A stretch of DNA of 64,000 nucleotides, from positions 1 to 64,000 of the forward strand of contig DAXETV010000005.1 in NCBI GenBank assembly GCA_051155775.1, given 5' to 3'. The first letter of the stretch is position 1. Every line of letters begins with the position of its first letter. Below are positions 18,163 to 26,881 of the stretch, piece by piece. Made by a program: the position numbers and the translations under genes. The stretch is from CAYSCZ01 sp051155775 (GTDB lineage: Bacteria > Bacteroidota > Bacteroidia > Cytophagales > Cyclobacteriaceae). The notes beneath the pieces are model-generated. The model saw nothing but the letters and a program-made list of their open reading frames with translations, searched no databases and was not told the DNA's origin.

Positions 18163-20103
18163 TCACTTATCAAACTTCAGTGTCAATTGGTCCAGACTTT
18201 CATTTGAACCAACCACAGTGACAATATCCCTCAGTCGTAACCGGGTATATCCGTGCGAGATTATCAATTGGCCGCCACGCACAACCGATAGGATTATTAC
18301 ATCCGCAGGAAGTCTCAAATCCCTGAGTGGTATACCATGCAAGTTTGGATTTAAAACCTCCAGGTCCCTTGTGTCCTGGTTTTCTTCCATGCCCAGCAAG
18401 ATAGAGGTTGCCTGGGGTGAACGAACAAAATGATCCATAAGACTAACAATAGCGGTGCTCGGGTCTACAATTCGAGCACCTAATTTCAAGAATTTATTAT
18501 AATTGATCCTGTCATTCAATCTAACGATGAGATCTCTGGTGCCAAAGTTTTGATAGGCAATTTCACATATTTCGTAGTTTTCATCATCTGAAAGCATAGT
18601 GACGATCGCTTCTGTTTTTTCAGCATTCAGTTCATGGAAAAGTTCAACTTTGATATCTTTAGTATAGATCAGGTTTAACTCATCCGGTTCCTGGAAGGAT
18701 CCTTTTCTTTTCTTAGTTACAATTCTTACGGTCCATCCTTTGTTCATCAATGTTCTTGCCAGTGCCACGGATTGACTCTCAAGTCCAAAAATTATAGCAT
18801 CAGGGATATTATCATACTCAGAACTGGCTCTTATTCTATCCTCTCCCAACTTAAAAATGGCATATTTGAATAATGGGGGACCGATAAACTGATTGATCAC
18901 AATTAGGGCTATAATAACAGTTGCAAATTGGTCTCCCCACTCAGGAAATTCATTAGATACAACTGTTGCTAAACCAAGCGCTACACCTGCCTGAGTAATA
19001 TATGGCATCCAACCCAGATGATTAAATTTCATTGGATCTTTAGCAAGCATTCCCCCAGTGTAGGCTCCAATGACCATCGTAAAAATACGTATGAAAAAAA
19101 GAATTAATGCTACACCAATCACCTCACCAATTACATTGATTGATAAAGTAGCACCTGTCAAAGTAAAGAAAGCCACGTAGATCGGCAAACTTATATCTTC
19201 AAGGATTTTTAAAAATTCAGGTCGGGATTTGCTGAAATTGGTTACATGGAAACTAGCCAGAATACACATGAGCAAAGGCTCCAAAAATATTTTATGATGA
19301 AATTGGGCTTCGGTAAAGCTGCTAACTTTCGATGAGAAGGCATACGCAGAATAGCCTATTAATAAGATTAACAAAGTCTTAACCAGCTTTCTTATTCTTA
19401 GTTTAAGTACATACTTTAGAAGAAAGCCATAAAAGAAATAGCCTAAGACAAATGAAAATCCAAGCTCCATGATCAGAATAAGAACTTCAAGAAAGTTGAA
19501 ACTCTGTCCACTGATCATAACTTGTGACAGGGATAAACATATTGAAAATAATATAATAACAAGGAAATCTTTTAATACAGTAACCCCCATGACCGTCTGC
19601 ACAAAAGGCCCTTTTGCTCGAAGCTCATTAATCACTGCAATAGCCGAGGCAGGGGACCTAGCTACAAAAATTGCGGCAGTAATCATGGAGATTGCGATTT
19701 GAGCTGAACTAGACAAACCACTCATATATGGGATATACGAGGCACTAAAATAGACCCCCAGCGAACCAAGAACAAAAGTGACCACTAATTGGCCAAAGGT
19801 GTTCCATTTAATGGAATTCAAACGATTTCTTAATTCCCTTAGATATAATTCAGTTCCTGCAGCAAAAGCTATAAATGCAAGTGCTGTTTCATTTATGAAA
19901 TTCAGATTTGTTTTTGCAGATAATGGTATAAGTCCAAAAATGTATGGCCCAGTTATTATACCTGTAAATATCAACCCCGTTATTAGCGGTAATTTTATTT
20001 TTTGGAATTTCTGTGAAATCTGCTTGGCAGCAAAAGAAATTACAATAAATCCCCCGAGGAGTATAAAAAATTCTTTATCCAGGTATTTTATGATAATTTC
20101 CAA
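18163..20103 (-). CDS. CPA2-type Na+/H+ or K+/H+ antiporter with RCK domain
   Basis: A 646-residue monovalent cation:proton antiporter. The first ~420 residues hold about 12 membrane helices with the CPA2 core. From ~435 a Rossmann TrkA-N (RCK) domain begins (DAIIFGLESQSVALA), and a TrkA-C domain follows near 570-645. The glycine-rich nucleotide loop of the RCK domain is degenerate (GLESQS instead of GxGxxG), so NAD/ATP gating may be altered. The start is TTG; no in-frame ATG lies between it and the upstream stop codon. It is divergent from the fusion gene at 20225, sharing a 121-bp AT-rich intergenic region. Ion specificity is inferred from the family only. Confidence 0.88.
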   Translation of the reverse strand: MEIIIKYLDKEFFILLGGFIVISFAAKQISQKFQKIKLPLITGLIFTGIITGPYIFGLIPLSAKTNLNFINETALAFIAFAAGTELYLRELRNRLNSIKWNTFGQLVVTFVLGSLGVYFSASYIPYMSGLSSSAQIAISMITAAIFVARSPASAIAVINELRAKGPFVQTVMGVTVLKDFLVIILFSICLSLSQVMISGQSFNFLEVLILIMELGFSFVLGYFFYGFLLKYVLKLRIRKLVKTLLILLIGYSAYAFSSKVSSFTEAQFHHKIFLEPLLMCILASFHVTNFSKSRPEFLKILEDISLPIYVAFFTLTGATLSINVIGEVIGVALILFFIRIFTMVIGAYTGGMLAKDPMKFNHLGWMPYITQAGVALGLATVVSNEFPEWGDQFATVIIALIVINQFIGPPLFKYAIFKLGEDRIRASSEYDNIPDAIIFGLESQSVALARTLMNKGWTVRIVTKKRKGSFQEPDELNLIYTKDIKVELFHELNAEKTEAIVTMLSDDENYEICEIAYQNFGTRDLIVRLNDRINYNKFLKLGARIVDPSTAIVSLMDHFVRSPQATSILLGMEENQDTRDLEVLNPNLHGIPLRDLRLPADVIILSVVRGGQLIISHGYTRLRLRDIVTVVGSNESLDQLTLKFDK

Positions 20104-20224
20104 AGGCTTAAGGGATAATGAAATTGTAAGCAGATAAATATATGATTATTAATCTATTAATAAAGAAAAATTTCCTCACAAATAATGATTTACACATTCT
20201 AATAAACCTAAACATATTATCTTA

Positions 20225-21904
20225 ATGGGGGTTGAAATAACACTTATGAAGTTACCTTTTATTCTTACTGTGGATGATGATGATCAAGTCTTAAGGGCTA
20301 TTGAGCGGGATCTTAGGAAGGAGTATAGGAAATCGTACAGAATTTTAAGTACGACCTCTGCAATTGAAGCTTTAGAAACGTTGAAGGATTTAAAATCAAA
20401 GGCTGAAGATGTGGCCTTATTCCTTTCTGACCAACGCATGCCTGAGATGCTTGGTGTTGAGTTTCTGGAAAAGGCCAAAACGTTCTACCCTGAAGCAAAG
20501 CGGGTTCTCCTTACCGCTTATTCTGATACCGATGCTTCCATAAAAGCCATTAACGATGTCCAGTTAGATTATTATCTGTTAAAACCATGGAATCCCCCTG
20601 AAGAAAAACTTTACCCTGTGATAACTGATCAACTGGGTTTTTGGGAAATGACCCACATACCCGAATTTCAGGGCATAAAAGTTATAGGTTACCAGTACTC
20701 TTCAAAATCCCATGTAGTAAAAGATTTTCTGGCAGGTAATCTTATCCCGTATCAGTGGCTGGATATGCAAAAGGATCCCAAATCCGAAGAGATGGTGAAT
20801 TTATTTGATTTGGCGCCAAAGGACCTACCTACAGTATTTTTCCCGGATGGCAGTTACCTGAAGGATCCTTCATTAAATGAAATTGGAAACAAGATTGGCC
20901 TGAAGTCGAGAGCCACTGAGAAACTATATGATGTAGTGATCGTAGGTGCAGGACCGGCTGGACTGGCAGCAGCAGTATATGGAGGTTCTGAGGGCTTAAG
21001 AACATTGCTTATAGAAAAAAGAGCGCCGGGAGGCCAGGCGGGAACTTCTTCACGGATTGAAAATTATTTAGGTTTTCCAAAGGGATTAAGCGGTGCTGAA
21101 CTATCACACAGAGCGATCAGCCAGGCCACAAGGTTTGGGGTAGAGTTATTAAATCCTCAGACAGCCAATAAAATTGAAATCAACGGAAATTATAAGACCT
21201 TACACCTTGAAGATGGCAGTAAAATTAACACAAGGGCTATTGTCATAACAACTGGTGTGGACTATAGAAAGCTGGATAATGGAGGACTGGGTGCATTTAC
21301 GGGTGCCGGTGTTTATTATGGGGCTGCCATGACTGAAGCCCAGGCTTGCAAAGATAGAGACGTATACATCATAGGGGGTGGTAATTCTGCGGGTCAGGCT
21401 GCCATGTACCTTTCTACATTTGCAAAGAAGGTATTCATCATCATTAGAAAACCGGATTTGTCAGGCAGTATGTCCTACTATCTGATCGATCAGATCAATC
21501 ATACAAGCAATATTGAAGTGTTACCAAACCGTCAATTGATTAAAGCCTATGGTGAAGAATATCTGGAGGGAATTATCTTAAGGCATTCTCAAACGGGAGA
21601 GGAAGAGGATAGGTACACAAATGTTTTATTCGTTTTTATTGGTGCTAAACCGCATACGGAGTGGATTGGCGCGGTGATAAAAAATGAGAGAGGCTTTATT
21701 GAGACAGGGCCTAATATGAAAAAATACGAACTCTATAAAAGAAAGTGGAAACTAATACGGGAGCCTTTCCTGCTTGAAAGTAGTGAACCAGGGATATTTG
21801 CAGCAGGTGACGTTAGGGCTACAGCTATGAACAGGGTTGCCTCAGCTGTTGGTGAAGGAGCTATGGCAATAAAGTTTGTGCACGAGTATCTTGCTGAGAC
21901 CTAG
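20225..21904 (+). CDS. Response regulator / thioredoxin reductase-like fusion
   Basis: A 559-residue fusion. Residues ~10-130 form a receiver domain with acidic pocket VDDDD, phospho-acceptor D69 in SDQRMP, T97 and K120. Residues ~150-225 look like a glutaredoxin-type fold (IKVIGYQYSSKSH ... LPTVFFPDGSYLKDPS) in which no cysteines remain. Residues ~235-559 form a thioredoxin-reductase-like flavoprotein with FAD motif GAGPAG (241-246), GGQAG, and NADPH motif GGGNSAGQAA. The redox CxxC expected near 361-375 is missing (AGVYYGAAMTEAQAC). Such response regulator/TrxR fusions are known as a family of unknown function, often found near cNMP-domain kinases; one is encoded at 28584. A second ATG at 20246 may be the true start. 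It probably acts as a signal-gated NADPH-flavin oxidoreductase. Confidence 0.85.
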   Translation: MGVEITLMKLPFILTVDDDDQVLRAIERDLRKEYRKSYRILSTTSAIEALETLKDLKSKAEDVALFLSDQRMPEMLGVEFLEKAKTFYPEAKRVLLTAYSDTDASIKAINDVQLDYYLLKPWNPPEEKLYPVITDQLGFWEMTHIPEFQGIKVIGYQYSSKSHVVKDFLAGNLIPYQWLDMQKDPKSEEMVNLFDLAPKDLPTVFFPDGSYLKDPSLNEIGNKIGLKSRATEKLYDVVIVGAGPAGLAAAVYGGSEGLRTLLIEKRAPGGQAGTSSRIENYLGFPKGLSGAELSHRAISQATRFGVELLNPQTANKIEINGNYKTLHLEDGSKINTRAIVITTGVDYRKLDNGGLGAFTGAGVYYGAAMTEAQACKDRDVYIIGGGNSAGQAAMYLSTFAKKVFIIIRKPDLSGSMSYYLIDQINHTSNIEVLPNRQLIKAYGEEYLEGIILRHSQTGEEEDRYTNVLFVFIGAKPHTEWIGAVIKNERGFIETGPNMKKYELYKRKWKLIREPFLLESSEPGIFAAGDVRATAMNRVASAVGEGAMAIKFVHEYLAET

Positions 21905-22802
21905 TAATATAGTTATTGTCGTCACCCTTTTTTATGGCATCTAAAAGGGATAAGATCGAATCAATTATCAGGTTTCTTTCTGTCCAGGTCAGGTCATGGC
22001 CACGTCCGGTAATTAATTTCAAATTGATTATTGATGCATTAATGAGATTGGATTTTGCATAGATTGCATTGGAAGGGTATACCAGTTCATCCTGATCGCC
22101 ATGCAGTATTACACATTTTGCATCAATCCTACTCCAGAGAGGTTCCATTTTCTCTAACTCATTTCGATGTGATAATTTTTCTTCATTGGCTACTTTGAAA
22201 GTGGTAGGTATCAGCCATTTTAGAGGCCATCTACTGGTAGGGTAGGTAACCCAGTATGTGGTTTCTTCCCCCGGAGCTAAGGATGAAGATTGGAAGATGA
22301 TACCATCCACCAGGTCAGGGAAGTCCATACCAATCCTGGCAGCAACTGTCCCACCATAAGAGGAACCCAATAAAATAATTTTATCATGGGCTTTGCTCTT
22401 TAATTCAATAACCTCAGATAATAGCTCGGCTTGTTTTTTAACTGACGTTAAAGATTTGCCAAAATTTGAATATCCATACCCAGGCCTGTCAACAGCCAAC
22501 AATTTAGCATTACTCAGCAACGTACTGTCTTTAAGATAGGACCTCCAGAAAGCAGATGAGCTGGGTGCCCCATGAATGAAAACTAATAAGGGCAGGGAAT
22601 CATTACCTATCTCCACATATCTGATTCTTCTCTTATCACGGTTTATATATCCGACTTGGGGTTTGTAGTCAAAATTATTTTCTTCAAGGTATTCAATAAA
22701 CTGCTTATCATCATACCTCAGTTCAAGGAAATCATAAGCGAATACCAGAAAACCAATTACAATTAATAATGCTATATATCTTTTTTTAAAAAACTTCCTC
22801 AC
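21861..22802 (-). CDS. Membrane-anchored alpha/beta hydrolase
   Basis: A 313-residue hydrolase with a GTG start, a basic N-terminus and one membrane helix (~9-25). The fold shows oxyanion segment HGAPSS, nucleophile elbow GSSYGG (S148), an acid in HGDQDELV and the histidine in GRGHDLTW, so the triad is complete. It probably acts on an ester or similar substrate at the periplasmic face; the substrate is unknown. Its last 44 bp overlap the 3' end of the convergent flavoprotein gene. The final ~15 residues are therefore encoded antisense to that gene and are probably not conserved. Confidence 0.85.
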   Translation of the reverse strand: MRKFFKKRYIALLIVIGFLVFAYDFLELRYDDKQFIEYLEENNFDYKPQVGYINRDKRRIRYVEIGNDSLPLLVFIHGAPSSSAFWRSYLKDSTLLSNAKLLAVDRPGYGYSNFGKSLTSVKKQAELLSEVIELKSKAHDKIILLGSSYGGTVAARIGMDFPDLVDGIIFQSSSLAPGEETTYWVTYPTSRWPLKWLIPTTFKVANEEKLSHRNELEKMEPLWSRIDAKCVILHGDQDELVYPSNAIYAKSNLINASIINLKLITGRGHDLTWTERNLIIDSILSLLDAIKKGDDNNYITRSQQDTRAQTLLP

Positions 22803-22911
22803 TATGTCTAAATCTTGTGATTAATGCTTCGACAAATACGAAAAATAAAACGCATAAAATGTAAATTGTTTGAAAAAATCTAGATTTTGGATCTAAAAAA
22901 ACAAAAAAGTC

Positions 22912-23697
22912 TTGGATAATGAGTTGGTAATAAAATCCTGGTCGGATTTGCAGGAAAAAATTTTTGAAGGGACCTGGAATGAAGAAATAAATAGATACAG
23001 GGGGCCTTATGTTTATCGAGGCTTGTCCCACGCTACCTATCTCCTTGAAACCAGTCTGATGAGACTTGGTGGACCTTATGCAAGATTGGAAAAGCATTTG
23101 ATCAGAAACTTTAAAAAATATGCCTATAAACGGAAAACCAGTGATTCCATTTGGGATTGGTTAGCAATCGCACAACACCATGGACTACCAACCAGGATGA
23201 TGGATTGGACTTATTCACCCTACATTGCATTACACTATGCAACCATTAATCTGGATCATTTTAATGTTGATGGGGCAGTCTGGTGCGTTGATTATGTGGA
23301 GCTAGCCAAATTATTGCCTAATAAACTGAAGGTAGTATTGAGTGACGAGGGCTCAAATGTTTTTACCGCAGATATGCTGGATAGTGTAATTAATTCGTTA
23401 AAAGCGTTTGATGAGATAGACAGTCAACCATTTATAATATTCCTCGAACCCCCATCTTTGGATGAACGAATTGTCAATCAGTTTGCTTTGTTCTCGCTGA
23501 TCTCTGACCCTGAATATTTGATGAACGATTATCTGGAAAAGCATCCGGGGTTATACAAAAAAATCATTATTCCGGCAGAACTGAAATGGGAGATCAGGGA
23601 TAAACTGGACCAGGCCAATATTACAGAACGCGTTTTGTTTCCGGGCTTGGATGGCTTAAGCATGTGGCTGAAGCGACATTACAGCCCGAAGACCTGA
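22912..23697 (+). CDS. FRG domain-containing protein
   Basis: A 261-residue soluble protein. FRG-family landmarks are visible: a leading W-x-D-L segment, YVYRGLS (YRG replacing the FRG signature), a charged helix, then IAQHHGLPTRMMDWTYSPYIALHYA, which is the hallmark QHxGxPTRLLDWT-type motif. The start is TTG at 22912 (or TTG at 22924); the first in-frame ATG would remove part of the domain. FRG domains are uncharacterised biochemically but are repeatedly found near phage-defence and toxin-like genes. The neighbours here (a hydrolase and a MscS channel) give no firm defence context. Confidence 0.85.
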   Translation: MDNELVIKSWSDLQEKIFEGTWNEEINRYRGPYVYRGLSHATYLLETSLMRLGGPYARLEKHLIRNFKKYAYKRKTSDSIWDWLAIAQHHGLPTRMMDWTYSPYIALHYATINLDHFNVDGAVWCVDYVELAKLLPNKLKVVLSDEGSNVFTADMLDSVINSLKAFDEIDSQPFIIFLEPPSLDERIVNQFALFSLISDPEYLMNDYLEKHPGLYKKIIIPAELKWEIRDKLDQANITERVLFPGLDGLSMWLKRHYSPKT

Positions 23698-23754
23698 ATC
23701 TGATAGGCAAACATTTTGTTGACAGGCATTATGTGATTATTAATAAAAGTTAAA

Positions 23755-24819
23755 ATGGAGTATTTTCTTGAGCTTATCCAATCGTTAATTCAACCGACTG
23801 TAGTATTAATTGCATTGACGATCCTACTTATTTTAAACGCATGGTTTTTTAAGAAATACAAATCCACGACAGCTCATGAAAATATTACAAAAGGGGCTAT
23901 ATCATTTTTTATAGTACTGATTGGTACACTGGTATTTATCCTGGTCTTGCCCATAGATAAATCCTTAAAAGGGCAAATACTAGGCTTCATGGGCATAATT
24001 ATTAGTGCAGGCATAGCTTTAAGTTCTACGACTGTTTTAGGTAATTTAATAGCAGGTATTATGAATAATTCCATGAACCGCTTCAGAAACGGTGATCTTA
24101 TAAAAATTGGTGACTATCATGGCAGGGTGAATAAAAAAAGTATTTTTCATACGGAAATTCAATTGGAAGACAGCAACTTTATCACTATTCCGAATCTTTA
24201 TATTGCAAATAATCCTGTCAAACTGACACGTAAATCAAATACCGTAATATATACAACAGTTTCATTAGGATATGATGTATCTCAAAGTAAAATTGAAAAA
24301 GCGCTGATTGATGCAGCACGCGCAGTAGGGCTGACTGATCCTTATGTGTATATCATGAGCCTGGGTGATTTCTCAGTAGTTTACAAAATTCATGGGTTTT
24401 TAGAGGATAGCAGCAAATATTTTAGTACCAGTTCTTTGCTCAATTCTAAAGTCATGGAAAAACTTCATGAGGAGGAAATAGAAATCGTATCGCCATCTTT
24501 TATGAACCAACGCCGAGTTGATGAGAAGGAATTCATTCCAAAGCAAATCCTAAAGAAAAAAGAGCCTGCCAATGAAAAATCCCCGGAAGAGTTAATATTT
24601 GATGAAGCTTTTAAGTCAGAAAAAATTGAAATTAAAAGAGACTATCTAAAAGAGATTGATATAAAACAAGAAGCCTTAAAACAGCAGTTAAAAGATCTGG
24701 AGGATGACGAGGAACGTGAAAGTGTAAAAGCTCAGATTGGGCAAAATGATAAGTTGAAAAAGCGCATCGAGGATGCAATTAATAAACAAATTGAACAGGA
24801 AAGTGGTGCAAAAAAATAA
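23755..24819 (+). CDS. Small-conductance mechanosensitive channel (MscS family)
   Basis: A 354-residue protein with three N-terminal membrane helices (~12-32, ~45-65, ~72-100). The third carries the glycine/alanine-rich pore pattern (GIIISAGIALSSTTVLGNLIAGIM), followed by the beta domain (RNGDLIKIGDYHGRV) and a mixed alpha/beta domain. After residue ~265 comes an extra ~90-residue highly charged, probably coiled-coil tail (E/K-rich). MscS channels open under membrane tension to release osmolytes. It follows the FRG gene by 57 bp on the same strand. Confidence 0.92.
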   Translation: MEYFLELIQSLIQPTVVLIALTILLILNAWFFKKYKSTTAHENITKGAISFFIVLIGTLVFILVLPIDKSLKGQILGFMGIIISAGIALSSTTVLGNLIAGIMNNSMNRFRNGDLIKIGDYHGRVNKKSIFHTEIQLEDSNFITIPNLYIANNPVKLTRKSNTVIYTTVSLGYDVSQSKIEKALIDAARAVGLTDPYVYIMSLGDFSVVYKIHGFLEDSSKYFSTSSLLNSKVMEKLHEEEIEIVSPSFMNQRRVDEKEFIPKQILKKKEPANEKSPEELIFDEAFKSEKIEIKRDYLKEIDIKQEALKQQLKDLEDDEERESVKAQIGQNDKLKKRIEDAINKQIEQESGAKK

Positions 24820-24871
24820 ATTTGGTTGGTTATGTAACCATTAATAAGCATAGAAAGTGAAAAGAAAGCCC

Positions 24872-25357
24872 TTATATCCTAAGCATATAATCAATGCTTT
24901 TAATATCCTTTACTTCAATTAAATTTTCGTTATCAATAGATTTTACCAGATCGTTAGACCAGCCTCCCAGACCAGTCACACATAATAACTTTTTCTTTTT
25001 CTGCATAGCGAAAGCCATTTCAGAAAGTGTACCATAACCACCACCCACAGCTATTAATATATCAGCGGTGTTTATGATAATTAAATTCCTTGCCAGGCCA
25101 ATACCACTGGGGATGACTATATCTACAAATTGATTGGCCTCATTTTTTTGGTCGTCGGGTAAAATGCCAATAGTGCAACCCTGAAAATAACTGGCAGAAA
25201 GGTGGGCACCACGACATACAGCCTCCATTAAGCCACGCTTGCCACCACAAACAATATAATTACCGAGATTCACAATCACCTTTCCCAGCTCCAGCCCAAA
25301 ATCATACTGTTTCCCGGTGCAATTAGAGGCATTTGGACCTATAACACCAACAAACAT
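24872..25357 (-). CDS. LOG-like Rossmann protein (TIGR00725 family)
   Basis: A 161-residue single-domain protein of the SLOG/lysine-decarboxylase-like superfamily. The phosphate-binding patterns are present: CGGKRGLMEAVCRGAH (PGGxGTxxE-family first loop) and AVGGGYGTLSEMAFA. The TIGR00725 group is related to cytokinin-forming LOG phosphoribohydrolases and to DprA-like nucleotide sensors, but its own role is not established. It ends the pair with the HisA paralogue upstream (6 bp gap), which suggests a shared role with a phosphoribosyl-type ligand. That link is inference. Confidence 0.82.
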   Translation of the reverse strand: MFVGVIGPNASNCTGKQYDFGLELGKVIVNLGNYIVCGGKRGLMEAVCRGAHLSASYFQGCTIGILPDDQKNEANQFVDIVIPSGIGLARNLIIINTADILIAVGGGYGTLSEMAFAMQKKKKLLCVTGLGGWSNDLVKSIDNENLIEVKDIKSIDYMLRI

Positions 25358-25363
25358 ATTGGA

Positions 25364-26101
25364 TTAAACAGAACTGTTGGTCTTGACAATAAATTCTTCT
25401 ATTTCTTCTATTTTAATGCGGCCTTCATAAAAAGCTTTGCCAAAAATGACGCCATATACGCCCGTATCGGCCAGTCGATAGATGTCATCTATATTTCTGA
25501 TTCCCCCACTTGCGAAGAGGCATAGGTCCGGGAATCTTTTAACGACATTGGTGTATAAATCAAGCGCCGGCCCTTCCAGTGTTCCATCTCTGGCAATATC
25601 GGTAGTTTTGGCATACTTTAACCCTCTTTCATAGAAATATTCTATATGTTCGAAGAGGTCAATTTTAGTGTCTTTTTGCCAACCACCAACCCGAATAAGT
25701 CCATTAAGGGAATCAGCCCCAAGCGCGATTTTTTCCCGGCCGTATGACATTAACCATTGTACGAATAGGTCACGATTATATACAGACATGGTGGCGGAGG
25801 TAACACTTTCAGCACCGGATTCGAAAGCTTTGGTCACATCCCCATCGGTATGAACACCACCGGCAAAATTTATTTTTAAATCTGTGTAGCCGCTGATTAG
25901 TTGCATGGTGTCCTGATTAACTGCATGACCCGTTTTTGCACCTTCCAAATCAACCAGATGGATCCTCTTTATTCCATGGTCTTCAAAACTTTTAGCTACA
26001 TCAAGCGGACTAACATCATAGATTTTCTCTGAGGCGTAATCACCCTGGGTCAACCGCGTGGTTCTGCCCTTAATAATTGCTATGGATGGGACAAGATACA
26101 C
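25364..26101 (-). CDS. HisA-like TIM-barrel protein lacking the first catalytic Asp
   Basis: This 245-residue barrel aligns along its whole length with HisA (ProFAR isomerase): RLTQGDY, VAKSFEDHGIKRIHLVDLEGAKTG, FAGGV, GAD (D130), TDIARDGTLEGP, FASGGI and GKAFYEGRI. The catalytic base of HisA, the Asp in the PAID(L/I) motif at position 8, is replaced by alanine (PSIAIIKG, A8; codon GCA on the minus strand). The phosphate-loop motif normally GGSIAV or similar reads TSATMSV. No other his gene is nearby, and it pairs with a LOG-like gene. I therefore do not assign hisA; it is more likely a paralogue with a changed substrate. It starts with GTG. Confidence 0.75.
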   Translation of the reverse strand: MYLVPSIAIIKGRTTRLTQGDYASEKIYDVSPLDVAKSFEDHGIKRIHLVDLEGAKTGHAVNQDTMQLISGYTDLKINFAGGVHTDGDVTKAFESGAESVTSATMSVYNRDLFVQWLMSYGREKIALGADSLNGLIRVGGWQKDTKIDLFEHIEYFYERGLKYAKTTDIARDGTLEGPALDLYTNVVKRFPDLCLFASGGIRNIDDIYRLADTGVYGVIFGKAFYEGRIKIEEIEEFIVKTNSSV

Positions 26102-26194
26102 TTAAATTCTTTTTAAAACTTCAGGTAGTAAAGCTATAGGATAGTGGTGAAAATTTCTGTTTTTCTATGTAATCCAACTGTGAAAATACTAATA

Positions 26195-26881
26195 TTAGGA
26201 AACTTTCACAAGTTTAAAACCATGACCATGGATTGTCAGGATCTGTATATTATCATCCTCTTTTAAAATTTTTCGGAGCTTTGCAATATATACATCCATA
26301 CTGCGGGCATTGAAATAGCTATCATCCAGCCATATTTTTTTTAAAGCAAGACTTCTGTCCACAGTTTTATTAAAGTTTTGACAGAGGAGGTATAACAGCT
26401 CATTTTCTTTTGATGTTAGCTTAACCGTTTTCGAGGGTGTAGTTATGGTTCGGTTATCGTACTGGTAATAAAATTGGCCAAAATTATATTCCTTCTTGCT
26501 GTAATGCGCACTTTCTGTCCTTTTTAAGATAGCTTTTACCCTCAAGAGTAACTCCTCCATACTGAATGGCTTGGTAATGTAGTCATCGGCACCTATTTTC
26601 AGGCCCTCAACCGTGTCGGATTTCATAGATTTGGCCGTTAAAAATAGCAGTGGGATATTTTGATCCATCGCTCTTATTTCCCTGGCCAGGGTGAAGCCAT
26701 CTTTCTTAGGCATCATAATGTCGAGGATACAGAAATCAAATTTTTCCGTTTTGAATTTTTCCAACCCCTCTTCACCATTTTTGCAAAGGGTGGTTCCGTA
26801 TCCTTTAAGTTGAAGATACTCGGTTAATATTTTTCCAAGGTTGTCATCATCCTCTACAATTAATAGATTGTGTTCACTCAT
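26195..26881 (-). CDS. rprY: OmpR-family response regulator, RprY-like
   Basis: A 228-residue regulator. The receiver domain has acidic residues VEDDD, phospho-acceptor D in LDIMMPKKDGF, a conserved Thr/Lys (LTAK and ITKPFSMEELL), and a C-terminal winged-helix DNA-binding domain. The receiver is strongly reminiscent of Bacteroides RprY. The kinase gene lies downstream and overlaps by 4 bp (ATGA). The pair is thought to respond to envelope or oxidative-type stress in Bacteroidota; the regulon here is unknown. Confidence 0.88.
   Translation of the reverse strand: MSEHNLLIVEDDDNLGKILTEYLQLKGYGTTLCKNGEEGLEKFKTEKFDFCILDIMMPKKDGFTLAREIRAMDQNIPLLFLTAKSMKSDTVEGLKIGADDYITKPFSMEELLLRVKAILKRTESAHYSKKEYNFGQFYYQYDNRTITTPSKTVKLTSKENELLYLLCQNFNKTVDRSLALKKIWLDDSYFNARSMDVYIAKLRKILKEDDNIQILTIHGHGFKLVKVS

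Noticed and set aside
22786..23097. Minus-strand frame of 103 codons upstream of the hydrolase
   Set aside because: It is antisense to the FRG gene N-terminus, which has a clear family signature.
24827..24840. Inverted repeat TGGTTA-TG-TAACCA after the MscS gene
   Set aside because: The two-base loop is too tight and no T-run follows, so it is not a terminator. It could be an operator but nothing supports that.
25364..26101. Plain assignment as hisA
   Set aside because: The first catalytic aspartate is alanine and no his genes are near, so the symbol was withheld.
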